16,134 nucleotides of DNA from CAYSNP01 sp050945855 (GTDB lineage Bacteria > Bacillota > Clostridia > Christensenellales > DTU072), in the NCBI GenBank assembly GCA_050945855.1, contig JBMNTS010000026.1, positions 1 to 16,134 of the forward strand. Reading direction: 5' to 3'. The stretch's first letter is position 1. Each line of letters opens with the position of its first letter. The position numbers were made by a program, and so were the translations under genes. The notes under the pieces are model-generated. The model was not told where the DNA came from. It was given only the letters and a program-made list of their open reading frames with translations, and ran no database searches. This document shows, piece after piece, positions 1 through 6,305 of the stretch.

Positions 1-312
1 GAGGAATGCGTGGTGATGGGCAACGCGGAAGGCATGGGCACTTCCGTGACTACCGGCTGCATTTCCAACACCCCCCGCAATTATGACGGCACCGAGGTTA
101 TTCAGACGGACGCGGCAATCAACCCCGGCAACAGCGGCGGCCCCATACTTAACGTTTACGGCGAGCTTGTGGCGATAGCGACTTTTAAAATCGTGGCTTC
201 GGAAGCAAGCGAGGGTATGGGCTTCGGTATTACCGTCAACGAAGCGAGAAACTATATCGACAGGGTCAATCTGTTAAAGGGCTTGAGCATAGGATATACC
301 TTGGCGGAATAA
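1..312 (+). CDS. Trypsin-like serine protease, HtrA/DegP type (3' end only)
   Basis: The reading frame is open from base 1, so the N-terminal part, including the catalytic His and Asp, lies outside the window. The visible 103 residues carry the chymotrypsin-fold end of an S1C protease: a stretch NPGNSGGPILN whose Ser codon is at 133-135 (the nucleophile), preceded by IQTDAAIN as in DegP/HtrA. The protein ends about 60 residues after the active serine. HtrA/DegP members normally continue into one or two PDZ domains of about 90 residues each; none is present, so this is a PDZ-less protease. HtrA proteases cleave misfolded or specific substrates, usually outside the cytoplasm, but any signal or membrane anchor is upstream and not visible. 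A terminator follows directly. Family assignment is firm; the substrate is unknown. Confidence 0.85.
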   Translation, partial: EECVVMGNAEGMGTSVTTGCISNTPRNYDGTEVIQTDAAINPGNSGGPILNVYGELVAIATFKIVASEASEGMGFGITVNEARNYIDRVNLLKGLSIGYTLAE

Positions 313-341
313 TCAAATCAGTTTCTAAGAGGCAAATATTT

Positions 342-366
342 AAGGGCTGCCGTCGGCAGCCCTTTT
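342..366 (+). terminator. Rho-independent terminator of the HtrA-like gene
   Basis: A perfect 10-bp stem (AAGGGCTGCC with GGCAGCCCTT) closes a 3-base loop and runs into TTTT. It starts 29 bases after the stop codon of the protease gene. Confidence 0.85.
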
Positions 367-386
367 GCATGCCCGGCAATCCCGTA

Positions 387-414
387 TTGACAATAGTGTG
401 TAATGTACTATATT
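387..414 (+). promoter_or_regulatory. Promoter of the YwaF-like membrane protein gene
   Basis: A consensus -35 TTGACA (387-392) is followed after 16 bases by TATATT (409-414). It lies between the upstream terminator and the AGGAGG ribosome site at 441-446, so the membrane protein gene is transcribed on its own. Confidence 0.65.
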
Positions 415-453
415 ATTATATCATATCAGACCTAATACACAGGAGGTTTTATT

Positions 454-1188
454 ATGTTTAAAGGTCAATTCTGGACAGGCGAGGGAGGCGTGCCGGGCGA
501 TTTTTCTTACGGCACAATTCATATTGTATCCGTAATAGTTTTAGCCGCGCTATGTATTGTTTTAACGGCAATAGGTCTGCGCAAAGACCAAAAGGGCAAG
601 CGTCGGATTATCCTTGCGATTGCGGCATTGGGTTTGGGCTTTGAAATCTTTTGGCGGGCGGTATGGCTGGCGCAGAAGGCGGACCTTATCGAGTTGTATC
701 CCTTTTATCCCTGCAATTTAGCCGGGATAATTATTCCCATTATCGCCTTTACCAACAACAGGATTTTAAAGGAACTCTTTTACTTTTTTGCTTTTGTGGG
801 CGGGGTGGTGACCTTTACCATACCTCAGGGCATCTTTACCAATCAATACCTCAATTTTTATATACTCAAAAGCATATTGCAGCATTACGCGATAGTCCTG
901 ATACCTTTCTTTGAGTTTTTCAATAAGACATATCAGCCCAGGTTCAAGAATTTCTATCTGACTATCATAGGTATGGTCATTCATTTGTTCAACAGCGAAT
1001 TTGTGCCAAAGCTGGCATTCAACAAATATGGCACCGACTACATATTCCTAAGAAGCGGCTTGCCCTTCGTAATTCCCGGCGTGCCCGGCTGGCTTACCCT
1101 TTCCGTCTTTGCGATAATCGTCGTCATTGCTGCCTATATCCTTATGGATTTCAAAGGCTTCCTTAGGGCGATAAAGCGGAAGAGTTGA
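454..1188 (+). CDS. Multi-pass integral membrane protein, YwaF/TMEM164-like
   Basis: 244 residues, start fixed by AGGAGG seven bases upstream. Hydrophobic segments are seen at about residues 22-41, 52-72, 86-99, 107-127, 138-155, 166-179 and 204-231, which suggests six or seven transmembrane helices, with a basic C-terminal tail (residues 235-243). The layout, with a Pro/Cys-containing turn (LYPFYPCNLAG at 81-91) before one helix and a polar QHYA (143-146) inside another, matches what I know of the bacterial YwaF family (TIGR02206, related to eukaryotic TMEM164). The molecular function of the bacterial members is not established. The gene stands alone between its own promoter and a region of hairpins, so neighbours give no clue. 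Membrane location is certain; the family name is moderately sure. Confidence 0.6.
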   Translation: MFKGQFWTGEGGVPGDFSYGTIHIVSVIVLAALCIVLTAIGLRKDQKGKRRIILAIAALGLGFEIFWRAVWLAQKADLIELYPFYPCNLAGIIIPIIAFTNNRILKELFYFFAFVGGVVTFTIPQGIFTNQYLNFYILKSILQHYAIVLIPFFEFFNKTYQPRFKNFYLTIIGMVIHLFNSEFVPKLAFNKYGTDYIFLRSGLPFVIPGVPGWLTLSVFAIIVVIAAYILMDFKGFLRAIKRKS

Positions 1189-1216
1189 TCTGCGCAAGGC
1201 ATTTAATCTTAATTAA

Positions 1217-1346
1217 ATTGCTTACGCAATGCAATATTCTTGCGAATATGCAATAAAATAAATCCTTAACATGCCCAAAAGGCATATTGCATACGCGTAG
1301 CGTATTGCATAGCCGCAGGCTATTTCATAAATCCGCAAGGATTTAT
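1217..1346. repeat. Array of six back-to-back short hairpins
   Basis: Six short inverted repeats sit nearly end to end: 1217-1230 (ATTGC/GCAAT), 1234-1249 (ATATTC/GAATAT), 1271-1285 (ATGCC/GGCAT), 1291-1305 (ATACG/CGTAT), 1309-1323 (ATAGCC/GGCTAT) and 1327-1346 (ATAAATCC/GGATTTAT with a GCAA loop). Stems are 5-8 bp and loops 3-5 bases. Most arms start with AT or end in AT and neighbours are joined by short linkers containing GCA or TGC. No coding sense is seen. A related array occurs at 11031-11109. This fills most of the gene-free stretch between the membrane protein gene and the tRNA. Confidence 0.7.
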
Positions 1347-1352
1347 TTAATT

Positions 1353-1392
1353 GTAAACACAAAAGCCTCCGATTGGAGGCTTTTGTGTTTAC
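1353..1392 (-). terminator. Terminator of tRNA-Thr, 18-bp perfect stem
   Basis: The arms 1353-1370 and 1375-1392 are perfectly complementary over 18 bp around a 4-base loop. The stem contains a GCCTCC/GGAGGC core and a TTTTGTGTTT tract on each strand in the outer part. On the minus strand it begins at the base right after the CCA of the tRNA. It should stop transcription from either side, which also serves the membrane protein gene arriving on the plus strand. Confidence 0.8.
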
Positions 1393-1468
1393 TGGAGCTA
1401 CCGGGGGGATTTGAACCCCCGACCTGCTGATTACGAATCAGCTGCTCTACCGACTGAGCCACAGTAGC
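1393..1468 (-). tRNA. tRNA-Thr(CGU)
   Basis: The minus strand gives a 76-nt cloverleaf with encoded CCA (1393-1395). The acceptor stem GCTACTG pairs with CGGTAGC (one G-T pair) and the discriminator base is U. The D arm contains GGCTCAGTCGGTAGAGC, the anticodon stem GCTGA/TCAGC holds loop TTCGTAA, and the T arm has GGTTCAAATCC. The anticodon is CGT (plus-strand bases 1433-1435), which reads the threonine codon ACG. Confidence 0.96.
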
Positions 1469-1481
1469 GTGCGCAAGATAT

Positions 1482-1510
1482 ATTCTAGCATATTTTTGAT
1501 TTTTGTCCAA
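1482..1510 (-). promoter_or_regulatory. Promoter of tRNA-Thr
   Basis: On the minus strand TTGGAC (1505-1510) and TAGAAT (1482-1487) are spaced by 17 bases, and TGC precedes the -10 box, giving an extended -10. The start of transcription would fall about 7 bases before the mature tRNA 5' end. Confidence 0.65.
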
Positions 1511-1544
1511 CTTTTTAGAGCCGCTTTTTGCTCCTAATTTTCAA

Positions 1545-2675
1545 TTAGTATGTTAAAGTTTGCCCGTATTCCATTCTGTTTTCATAAAAAGGGTCTGAAG
1601 TATCGATAAATGTGGAGAGTTCTCCGTTTTTACCCAAATCTATTATCCTGCACCGCATAGTCGAATCGTTGCTTTCGTATCCGCTTGCGGCAGCCTGCGG
1701 AGTAATGCCCATCATTATTTTCTTATCATCCCTGCGGTAAAAGCAGGTAATGCTGTTGCTGTGATTATGCCCGGTAAAGATTGCCCTTACATCGCCCTGT
1801 GTCAGCATATCCTCAAAAATGCGGGAGCGCGTATCCGAAGGAGAAGAACCCGTCCACACGCCTATATGCTCTCCGCCCTGAAGGTAGGCCTCTTCATGCT
1901 CAAATAAGGGAATATGCGTAAACGCTACCGAAGGCACGCTATTGCCTCCGTTGCCCTCCTTTAACGCGGAAGAAACATTTTTGTACCAGTCCGCTTGCTC
2001 GTCAAGGATATACCTGTAAGGTATGCTTGCATCGGGCACGTAGTTGTAAGAGCCGCTGTCGAATAAATATATATTATATGCTATTGAATTGCCGTTGCCG
2101 TAGATTGGTATGCTGAAGTTCGCCAAACGGATATCCATAACGCCGTTATCGTCCGTTCCGGAATATGTAAAAGAGCGATATTCCGTTATGTTCCCGCTGC
2201 CTCCCACAAAATACTTATTGTCTTTAACCGCCTCCAGCAAGTCCTCCTTATCGGCGACGCATTCGCTGTCGTGGTTGCCGAAAGTAAGAGTCCAGTATTG
2301 CTCCCTTTCTTCAAATATCTGTCCTATACGCTTGTATGTATTGGCTCCTACTTTATAGGTCAAATCATAAAGAAAGCTTAACGGGAAAATATTGTCCCCT
2401 GTCAACACTGCCAAATCGGGTCTGTAAATATCCAGCACCGTGTCTATGTACTCCTCCAAAGCGGGTTTAAGAGTGCCTCTTAATTCAAAGACGGCAGAGG
2501 AGTGTTCGCCCTCCTGCGCCATCCATTCATGAAAATCGGTAAATTGCACGATACGGAAATACTCGCTCCTGAAGGAAAGGCAATCGGGCTCCGCCGCCTT
2601 CTCGCAATCTTTCAGCGCGAAAAAGGGCAGCAGGATTGCCAATATCAACATCAATATTACAACGTATTTTTTCAT
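1545..2675 (-). CDS. Exported calcineurin-like metallophosphoesterase
   Basis: 376 residues. Residues 1-21 are a basic N-terminus followed by a hydrophobic stretch, a signal peptide or membrane anchor, so the enzyme acts outside the cytoplasmic membrane; there is no clear lipobox. The binuclear-metal motifs are in order: D47-F-H49, G93-D94-N95, G133-N-H135-D136, H254 (FTHIP) and G302-H303-N-H305. These define an active calcineurin-like phosphoesterase. The spacing and the GNHDSE and FTGHNHSN forms resemble the purple-acid-phosphatase-29/Dcr2-like branch, which cleaves phosphomonoesters or diesters; the real substrate is unknown. No Shine-Dalgarno sequence precedes the ATG. The best promoter puts the transcript start only about 7 bases upstream, so the mRNA may be almost leaderless. 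The gene is alone and divergent from groESL. Confidence 0.88.
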   Translation of the reverse strand: MKKYVVILMLILAILLPFFALKDCEKAAEPDCLSFRSEYFRIVQFTDFHEWMAQEGEHSSAVFELRGTLKPALEEYIDTVLDIYRPDLAVLTGDNIFPLSFLYDLTYKVGANTYKRIGQIFEEREQYWTLTFGNHDSECVADKEDLLEAVKDNKYFVGGSGNITEYRSFTYSGTDDNGVMDIRLANFSIPIYGNGNSIAYNIYLFDSGSYNYVPDASIPYRYILDEQADWYKNVSSALKEGNGGNSVPSVAFTHIPLFEHEEAYLQGGEHIGVWTGSSPSDTRSRIFEDMLTQGDVRAIFTGHNHSNSITCFYRRDDKKIMMGITPQAAASGYESNDSTMRCRIIDLGKNGELSTFIDTSDPFYENRMEYGQTLTY

Positions 2676-2688
2676 ATTTATTGATTAA

Positions 2689-2717
2689 AGATTAGCATTT
2701 ATATGATACAATGTCAA
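2689..2717 (-). promoter_or_regulatory. Promoter of the metallophosphoesterase gene
   Basis: The minus strand has TTGACA (2712-2717), a 17-base spacer, and TAATCT (2689-2694) preceded by TGC (extended -10). The expected start near 2682 leaves only about 6-8 bases before the ATG at 2675, which agrees with the missing ribosome site. Confidence 0.6.
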
Positions 2718-2830
2718 TATTCTTTTATAATGAATTTTGTTATTCACCTATTAAGGAATGCTGCGTTTTATACTTAAAAAACAGGGTATAACTATTAGAG
2801 CAAAAAATTAAAAAATTAGTGTTAATATGC

Positions 2831-2859
2831 TTGATAATAAAAAACAATAATGCTATAAT
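2831..2859 (+). promoter_or_regulatory. groESL promoter
   Basis: TTGATA (2831-2836), 17-base spacer, consensus TATAAT (2854-2859), with TGC before the -10. The expected start near 2866 places the CIRCE operator at the very 5' end of the transcript. Confidence 0.85.
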
Positions 2860-2867
2860 ATGGAAAG

Positions 2868-2894
2868 TTGGCAGTCTTGTAACGAGAGTGCCAA
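2868..2894 (+). promoter_or_regulatory. CIRCE operator (HrcA binding site)
   Basis: The inverted repeat TTGGCAGTC-N9-GAGTGCCAA has the exact 9-9-9 layout of CIRCE (consensus TTAGCACTC-N9-GAGTGCTAA). The left arm has one base that breaks the symmetry (AGTC instead of ACTC), and both arms carry GG/CC where the consensus has AG/CT. It lies at the transcript start of groES. By analogy with other Gram-positives, HrcA bound here represses groESL until heat or unfolded-protein stress; hrcA itself is not in the window. Confidence 0.88.
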
Positions 2895-2931
2895 AAAACT
2901 TATTAGCACATATTACAAGGAGGACTTAAAT

Positions 2932-3216
2932 ATGAAATTAAAACCCTTATTTGACAAAGTCGTAATTAAGGCTCTTGAAGAAGAGGAAACCACGGCAAGC
3001 GGTATAGTGCTTCCCGGCGCGGCTAAAGAAAAACCGCAAATGGCAAAAGTGTTGGCAGTAGGCCCCGGAGGGTTGCAGGACGGCAAAGAAGTGCCGATGT
3101 GCGTCAAAGCGGGCGACAAGGTATTGTATTCAAAATACGCAGGCAACGAATTTAAAATAGACGGAGAGGAAGTGATAATTATCCGTCAAAACGATATTCT
3201 CGCAATAGTGGAATAA
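2932..3216 (+). CDS. groES: Co-chaperonin GroES
   Basis: 94 residues, the usual length for GroES. It begins MKLKPLFDKVVIK and holds the family's mobile loop around residues 15-33 (EEEETTASGIVLPGAAKEK) and the conserved VGPGG, GDKVLYSKYAG and I-R-x-x-D-I-L-A-I ending. GroES forms the heptameric lid of the GroEL chamber in the cytoplasm. The frame is open upstream to an ATG at 2860, but that codon overlaps the promoter -10 and precedes the CIRCE, so translation must start at 2932, where AAGGAGG (2917-2923) stands at proper distance. GroEL follows after 13 bases in the same operon. Confidence 0.98.
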   Translation: MKLKPLFDKVVIKALEEEETTASGIVLPGAAKEKPQMAKVLAVGPGGLQDGKEVPMCVKAGDKVLYSKYAGNEFKIDGEEVIIIRQNDILAIVE

Positions 3217-3229
3217 GGAGGTTATAAGT

Positions 3230-4855
3230 ATGGCAAAACAACTAAAATACGGAGAAGAAGCCAGAAGGAGTCTGGAAAAGGGCATGGACGCCTTAGCCAA
3301 TACCGTTAAACTTACGCTTGGCCCCAAAGGCCGCAACGTGGTGCTGGAGCGCAAATTCGGCTCACCTATGATAGTAAACGACGGCGTTACCATTGCAAAA
3401 GAGATAGAGCTTGAGGACCCGTATGAGAATATGGGCGCCCAACTTATTAAAGAGGTAAGCGTAAAGACCAACGAGGTATCCGGCGACGGCACGACCACGG
3501 CGGCGGTGCTTGCGCAGAGCATCATTAAAGAAGGTTTAAAGAACGTGGCGGCAGGCGCAAGCCCCATGGTTTTGAAAAAGGGCATTAAGGTTGCCTGTGA
3601 CAAAGCGGTGGAAGCGTTAAGAAAGCTTTCCACCCCTATCAAAAACAAGCAGGATATAGCTAATATCGCGGCTATTTCCGCAGGCGATTCCGGGATAGGC
3701 GAACTGATCAGCGAAGCTATGGAAAAGGTGGGCAAAGACGGCGTAATCACCGTTGACGAAGGCAAAACCATGAAGACCGAATTATCCATAGTGGAAGGCA
3801 TGCAGTTTGACAGAGGATACGCCAGCCCGTACATGGTGACCAATCCGGACAAAATGGAAGCGGAACTTGACAATCCCGTAATCCTTATAACGGAAAAGAA
3901 AATCACCTCCATTCAGGAGATACTGCCTGTTTTGGAAAAGGTGTTGAAGAACGGTCTTAAACTGGTTATCATAGCCGAAGAAGTGGAAGGCGACGCCTTA
4001 ACGACTCTGGTTATCAACAAACTTAAAGGCGTATTCAACTGCGTAGCGGTCAAAGCGCCCGGCTTCGGTGACAGGCGCAAGGCTATGCTTCAGGATATAG
4101 CCATACTTACCGGCGGTCAGGTGATTTCCGACGAACTCGGTTTAGACCTTAAGGAAACCGAACTTGCGCAACTCGGAAAAGCCAAAATGGTTAAGGTTGA
4201 CAAGGACAATACCACGATTATAGGCGGCGAAGGCGACCCCGCGGAAATAGCGGCGCGCATTGCTTCCATCAAACGCCAGATTCAGGAAACCACCAGCGAT
4301 TACGATAAAGAAAAACTTCAGGAGCGCCTTGCCAAACTCGCGGGCGGCGTAGCGGTTATCAACGTGGGCGCGGCGACCGAAGTGGAAATGAAAGAGAGCA
4401 AGCTGCGCATAGAAGACGCTTTGGCGGCTACACGCGCGGCAGTGGAAGAGGGCATAATCCCCGGCGGCGGAATAGCGCTGCTCAACATTTATGACGACGT
4501 TAAAAAAGCATGCGAATATCTTACCGGCGACGAGCTTACCGGCGCCAAAATCGTGCTGGAATCCTTTAAAGCTCCGCTTAGCCAGATAGCCGCCAATGCG
4601 GGCGTGGAAGGCAGCGTTATACTGCATACCATATTGACTTCGGACAAAAAAGGCTACGGCTATGACGCGTTGAAGGAAACGTATTGCGATATGGAAGAAG
4701 CGGGCATTATCGACCCCACCAAAGTCACCCGCTCCGCTCTGGAAAACGCCTGCAGCGTAGCCGGAGCTTTCCTTACCACCGAAGCGCTGGTTTGCGACAT
4801 TAAAGAGCCTCCCATGCCGGGTGCCGGGATGCCCCCCGCAGGCGACATGTACTAA
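3230..4855 (+). CDS. groEL: Chaperonin GroEL
   Basis: 541 residues, full length for GroEL. Family motifs are present: LTLGPKGRNV (28-37), the ATP-phosphate loop GDGTTT (85-90) with Asp86, VTVDEG in the apical entry region, and GGGIALL in the equatorial return. GroEL forms the double-ring ATP-driven folding chamber for cytoplasmic proteins together with GroES. AGGAGG precedes the ATG, and the gene is co-transcribed with groES under CIRCE control. One oddity: the flexible C-terminal tail, which in many bacteria is a run of GGM repeats, is here PMPGAGMPPAGDMY, with several prolines and a terminal Tyr. No truncation or frameshift is seen. Confidence 0.98.
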   Translation: MAKQLKYGEEARRSLEKGMDALANTVKLTLGPKGRNVVLERKFGSPMIVNDGVTIAKEIELEDPYENMGAQLIKEVSVKTNEVSGDGTTTAAVLAQSIIKEGLKNVAAGASPMVLKKGIKVACDKAVEALRKLSTPIKNKQDIANIAAISAGDSGIGELISEAMEKVGKDGVITVDEGKTMKTELSIVEGMQFDRGYASPYMVTNPDKMEAELDNPVILITEKKITSIQEILPVLEKVLKNGLKLVIIAEEVEGDALTTLVINKLKGVFNCVAVKAPGFGDRRKAMLQDIAILTGGQVISDELGLDLKETELAQLGKAKMVKVDKDNTTIIGGEGDPAEIAARIASIKRQIQETTSDYDKEKLQERLAKLAGGVAVINVGAATEVEMKESKLRIEDALAATRAAVEEGIIPGGGIALLNIYDDVKKACEYLTGDELTGAKIVLESFKAPLSQIAANAGVEGSVILHTILTSDKKGYGYDALKETYCDMEEAGIIDPTKVTRSALENACSVAGAFLTTEALVCDIKEPPMPGAGMPPAGDMY

Positions 4856-4887
4856 TTAGACTTCCGGCTTTGGCTTGATACTTCATA

Positions 4888-4935
4888 AAAGACCTGCCGG
4901 CGACCGCTTATGCGCCCGCTGTCAGGTCTTTATTT
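4888..4935. terminator. Bidirectional terminator between groEL and the phosphatase gene
   Basis: A 9-bp outer stem (AAAGACCTG 4888-4896 with CAGGTCTTT 4923-4931) flanks a 26-base loop with partial GC pairing. T-rich outer arms on both strands suit the convergent genes on either side. Confidence 0.65.
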
Positions 4936-4939
4936 ACCG

Positions 4940-4956
4940 CGCCCACAAAGTGGGCG
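4940..4956. repeat. Short GC-rich hairpin next to the phosphatase stop codon
   Basis: CGCCCAC and GTGGGCG form a perfect 7-bp stem around AAA. No T-tract follows on either strand, so it is not a classic terminator by itself; it may protect the mRNA 3' end or support the neighbouring terminator. Confidence 0.5.
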
Positions 4957-4965
4957 TGCTTCATA

Positions 4966-5715
4966 TTAGGGTGCAGTGTACATTTCCCGCAGTCTTTCGA
5001 TTTTTGCTTGGTCCAGGTTGTATTCCGCCAGGAGGTAGGTGTCAAAGGAGCCGTACTTTTCCTTTATGACCTGGATGGCGGTATCAAGCAGTTCCTTATC
5101 CACTATAAAAAGCGCCTCGTAGCGTTTTTTAATAAAATTGCGCATAAATTTGGGCAAAAAACTGGCAAGGCGGTCGGCAAAGCCGTCCTTATACTGCATA
5201 CTGAGCATATAATCCTTAAGAATATCCTCATAACTTGCGCCCAGCACGGCAAGAATAAGCGCGGAGCCCAGCCCCGCCCTGTCTTTTCCGGCAGAACAAT
5301 GCTGCAAGAAAGGGACCTCTCCTTCTTCCATAGCTTTAACCATTGCTTTATAGCCGGCATTGTTAAAAGGCAGATGCCGGTAAGTGATTTTAATATCCTC
5401 CAGCGTGCATTTATGAAAAAATCGCTTTATATTTGTAGACTTTTTCAGCTTGAATAATTTCTCGTTGTTAAGATCGGAGGGATAGTGTGCCCTTTTAATG
5501 CCCAGTTTTTCGTAAGGAGAACTTTTAAGAAATTCCGCTTCCAGCATATCCCGATAATCAAAAATTACTTTCAGACCCAGGCTTTTCAGAAATTCAATAT
5601 CATTTTCGGTAGCGTCGTTCAGCATTCCGCTTCTGTAAAACAATCCGCTCTTTACCTTTTTGCCGCCGGCTACAGGTATACCCCCTAAATCCCTGAAATT
5701 GAGTACTTTCTCCAT
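4966..5715 (-). CDS. Tyrosine/dual-specificity phosphatase, Cys-X5-Arg type
   Basis: 249 residues from the chosen start. It begins with NFRDLGG (residues 6-12), a hallmark of the bacterial tyrosine phosphatase family Y_phosphatase3 (IphP/LipA-like), followed by FYRSGML (26-32) and FDYRD (52-56). The catalytic P-loop is H139-C140-S-A-G-K-D-R146, with Cys140 the nucleophile and Arg146 the phosphate ligand; the Lys and Asp inside this loop are typical of the subfamily, some members of which dephosphorylate phosphoinositides as well as phosphotyrosine. It is expected in the cytoplasm, as no signal peptide is present from this start. The frame could be extended to 5793, but the promoter lies inside that extension and GGGAGG (5721-5726) sits 5 bases before the ATG at 5715. 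Single-gene unit; the substrate is unknown. Confidence 0.9.
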   Translation of the reverse strand: MEKVLNFRDLGGIPVAGGKKVKSGLFYRSGMLNDATENDIEFLKSLGLKVIFDYRDMLEAEFLKSSPYEKLGIKRAHYPSDLNNEKLFKLKKSTNIKRFFHKCTLEDIKITYRHLPFNNAGYKAMVKAMEEGEVPFLQHCSAGKDRAGLGSALILAVLGASYEDILKDYMLSMQYKDGFADRLASFLPKFMRNFIKKRYEALFIVDKELLDTAIQVIKEKYGSFDTYLLAEYNLDQAKIERLREMYTAP

Positions 5716-5720
5716 TACCG

Positions 5721-5726
5721 CCTCCC
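5721..5726 (-). promoter_or_regulatory. Ribosome binding site that fixes the phosphatase start
   Basis: GGGAGG on the minus strand, 5 bases before the ATG at 5715. It lies between the transcript start predicted from the promoter and the ATG, and so rules out the longer reading frame. Confidence 0.75.
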
Positions 5727-5748
5727 TCAATGTTGATATGTGCCTATC

Positions 5749-5777
5749 ATTATAACATAAAAGCGCCAAAATGTCAT
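5749..5777 (-). promoter_or_regulatory. Promoter of the phosphatase gene
   Basis: On the minus strand ATGACA (5772-5777), a 17-base spacer and consensus TATAAT (5749-5754). The expected start near 5742 gives a short leader containing the GGGAGG site. Confidence 0.75.
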
Positions 5778-5809
5778 TTATATGCATATACAAATTGCGA
5801 AATATGCGT

Positions 5810-5836
5810 ACCGCCCCATATTATGAGGCGGTTTTT
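5810..5836 (+). terminator. Terminator-like hairpin in an unexpected orientation
   Basis: ACCGCC (5810-5815) pairs with GGCGGT (5827-5832), with a further CAT/ATG inner stem after one C-A mismatch, then TTTTT. The T-run is on the plus strand, although both flanking genes are on the minus strand. On the minus strand the hairpin is followed by a poor T content, so it would end the thioesterase transcript only weakly. Confidence 0.45.
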
Positions 5837-5886
5837 ATTCTGGTCATATTAATATCGCTAAATCCGTTTTAATAAATATCCAACGC

Positions 5887-6285
5887 TTAAGCAAGCAGTC
5901 TGGGCACTCTTTGCGGCTTGCCTTCCGCGTCTATCGCCACCAATGTGAACAAAGCCTCGCTTATCTGCTTTCTTTGGCAGGCCAGCGTTTCCACATAAGC
6001 GCGCACCCTGATTTTCATTGAGCTGTTGCCCACGGATATCAATTCTCCTTCCAATAATACGGTATCGTTTTTATGCGCGGGCGCGGCAAAGTCCATTTTT
6101 TCTATACTGGCGGTAGTAACCTCGCTTTCCGCATGCCTGCGCGCCACCACGGCGGCGACCACGTCCATCCACGCTACCAGCTGTCCGCCGAAAAGCCTGC
6201 CCACGCCGTTGGTATAACCGGAAAACACTATATGCGATTGCGTGGTTTTGGATTGCTCGGCGCTCTTATATCTTTCCTTTTCCAT
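5887..6285 (-). CDS. Acyl-CoA thioesterase, hotdog fold (YkhA/YciA-like)
   Basis: 132 residues, a single hotdog domain of typical length. Conserved signs are N26 followed by G-R-LFGG (30-34), WMD (39-41) with Asp41 as the expected catalytic acid at the start of the central helix, RRH (49-51), MDFAAPA (64-70) and VGNSSMKIRV (85-94). This pattern marks the BACH/YkhA/YciA group that hydrolyses acyl-CoA to free acid and CoA in the cytoplasm. The usual TNxxGTLFGG is seen here as TNGVGRLFGG. AGGGGGCGG stands just before the ATG. It starts 20 bases after the stop of the C69 peptidase gene in the same direction, so the two are probably one transcription unit, although no functional link is obvious. 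Confidence 0.88.
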   Translation of the reverse strand: MEKERYKSAEQSKTTQSHIVFSGYTNGVGRLFGGQLVAWMDVVAAVVARRHAESEVTTASIEKMDFAAPAHKNDTVLLEGELISVGNSSMKIRVRAYVETLACQRKQISEALFTLVAIDAEGKPQRVPRLLA

Positions 6286-6305
6286 TACCGCCCCCTTATT
6301 TTAGA

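Noticed and set aside
1217..1346. CRISPR array
   Set aside because: The units are short palindromes of different sequence without a constant repeat and spacers of even length.
1201..1350. Small ORFs between the membrane protein gene and the tRNA
   Set aside because: No frame with a ribosome site and useful length; the region is made of inverted repeats.
2860..2931. Upstream ATG that would extend GroES by 24 residues
   Set aside because: It overlaps the promoter -10 and precedes the CIRCE, has no ribosome site, and GroES homology begins at 2932 behind AAGGAGG.
3130..3912. 260-codon open frame on the minus strand opposite groEL, and similar long antisense frames opposite other genes
   Set aside because: These are shadows of highly conserved coding genes; they have no ribosome sites and low-complexity translations with no recognisable domains.
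5716..5793. N-terminal extension of the tyrosine phosphatase to 5793
   Set aside because: A TATAAT/ATGACA promoter lies inside it and a GGGAGG site serves the ATG at 5715.
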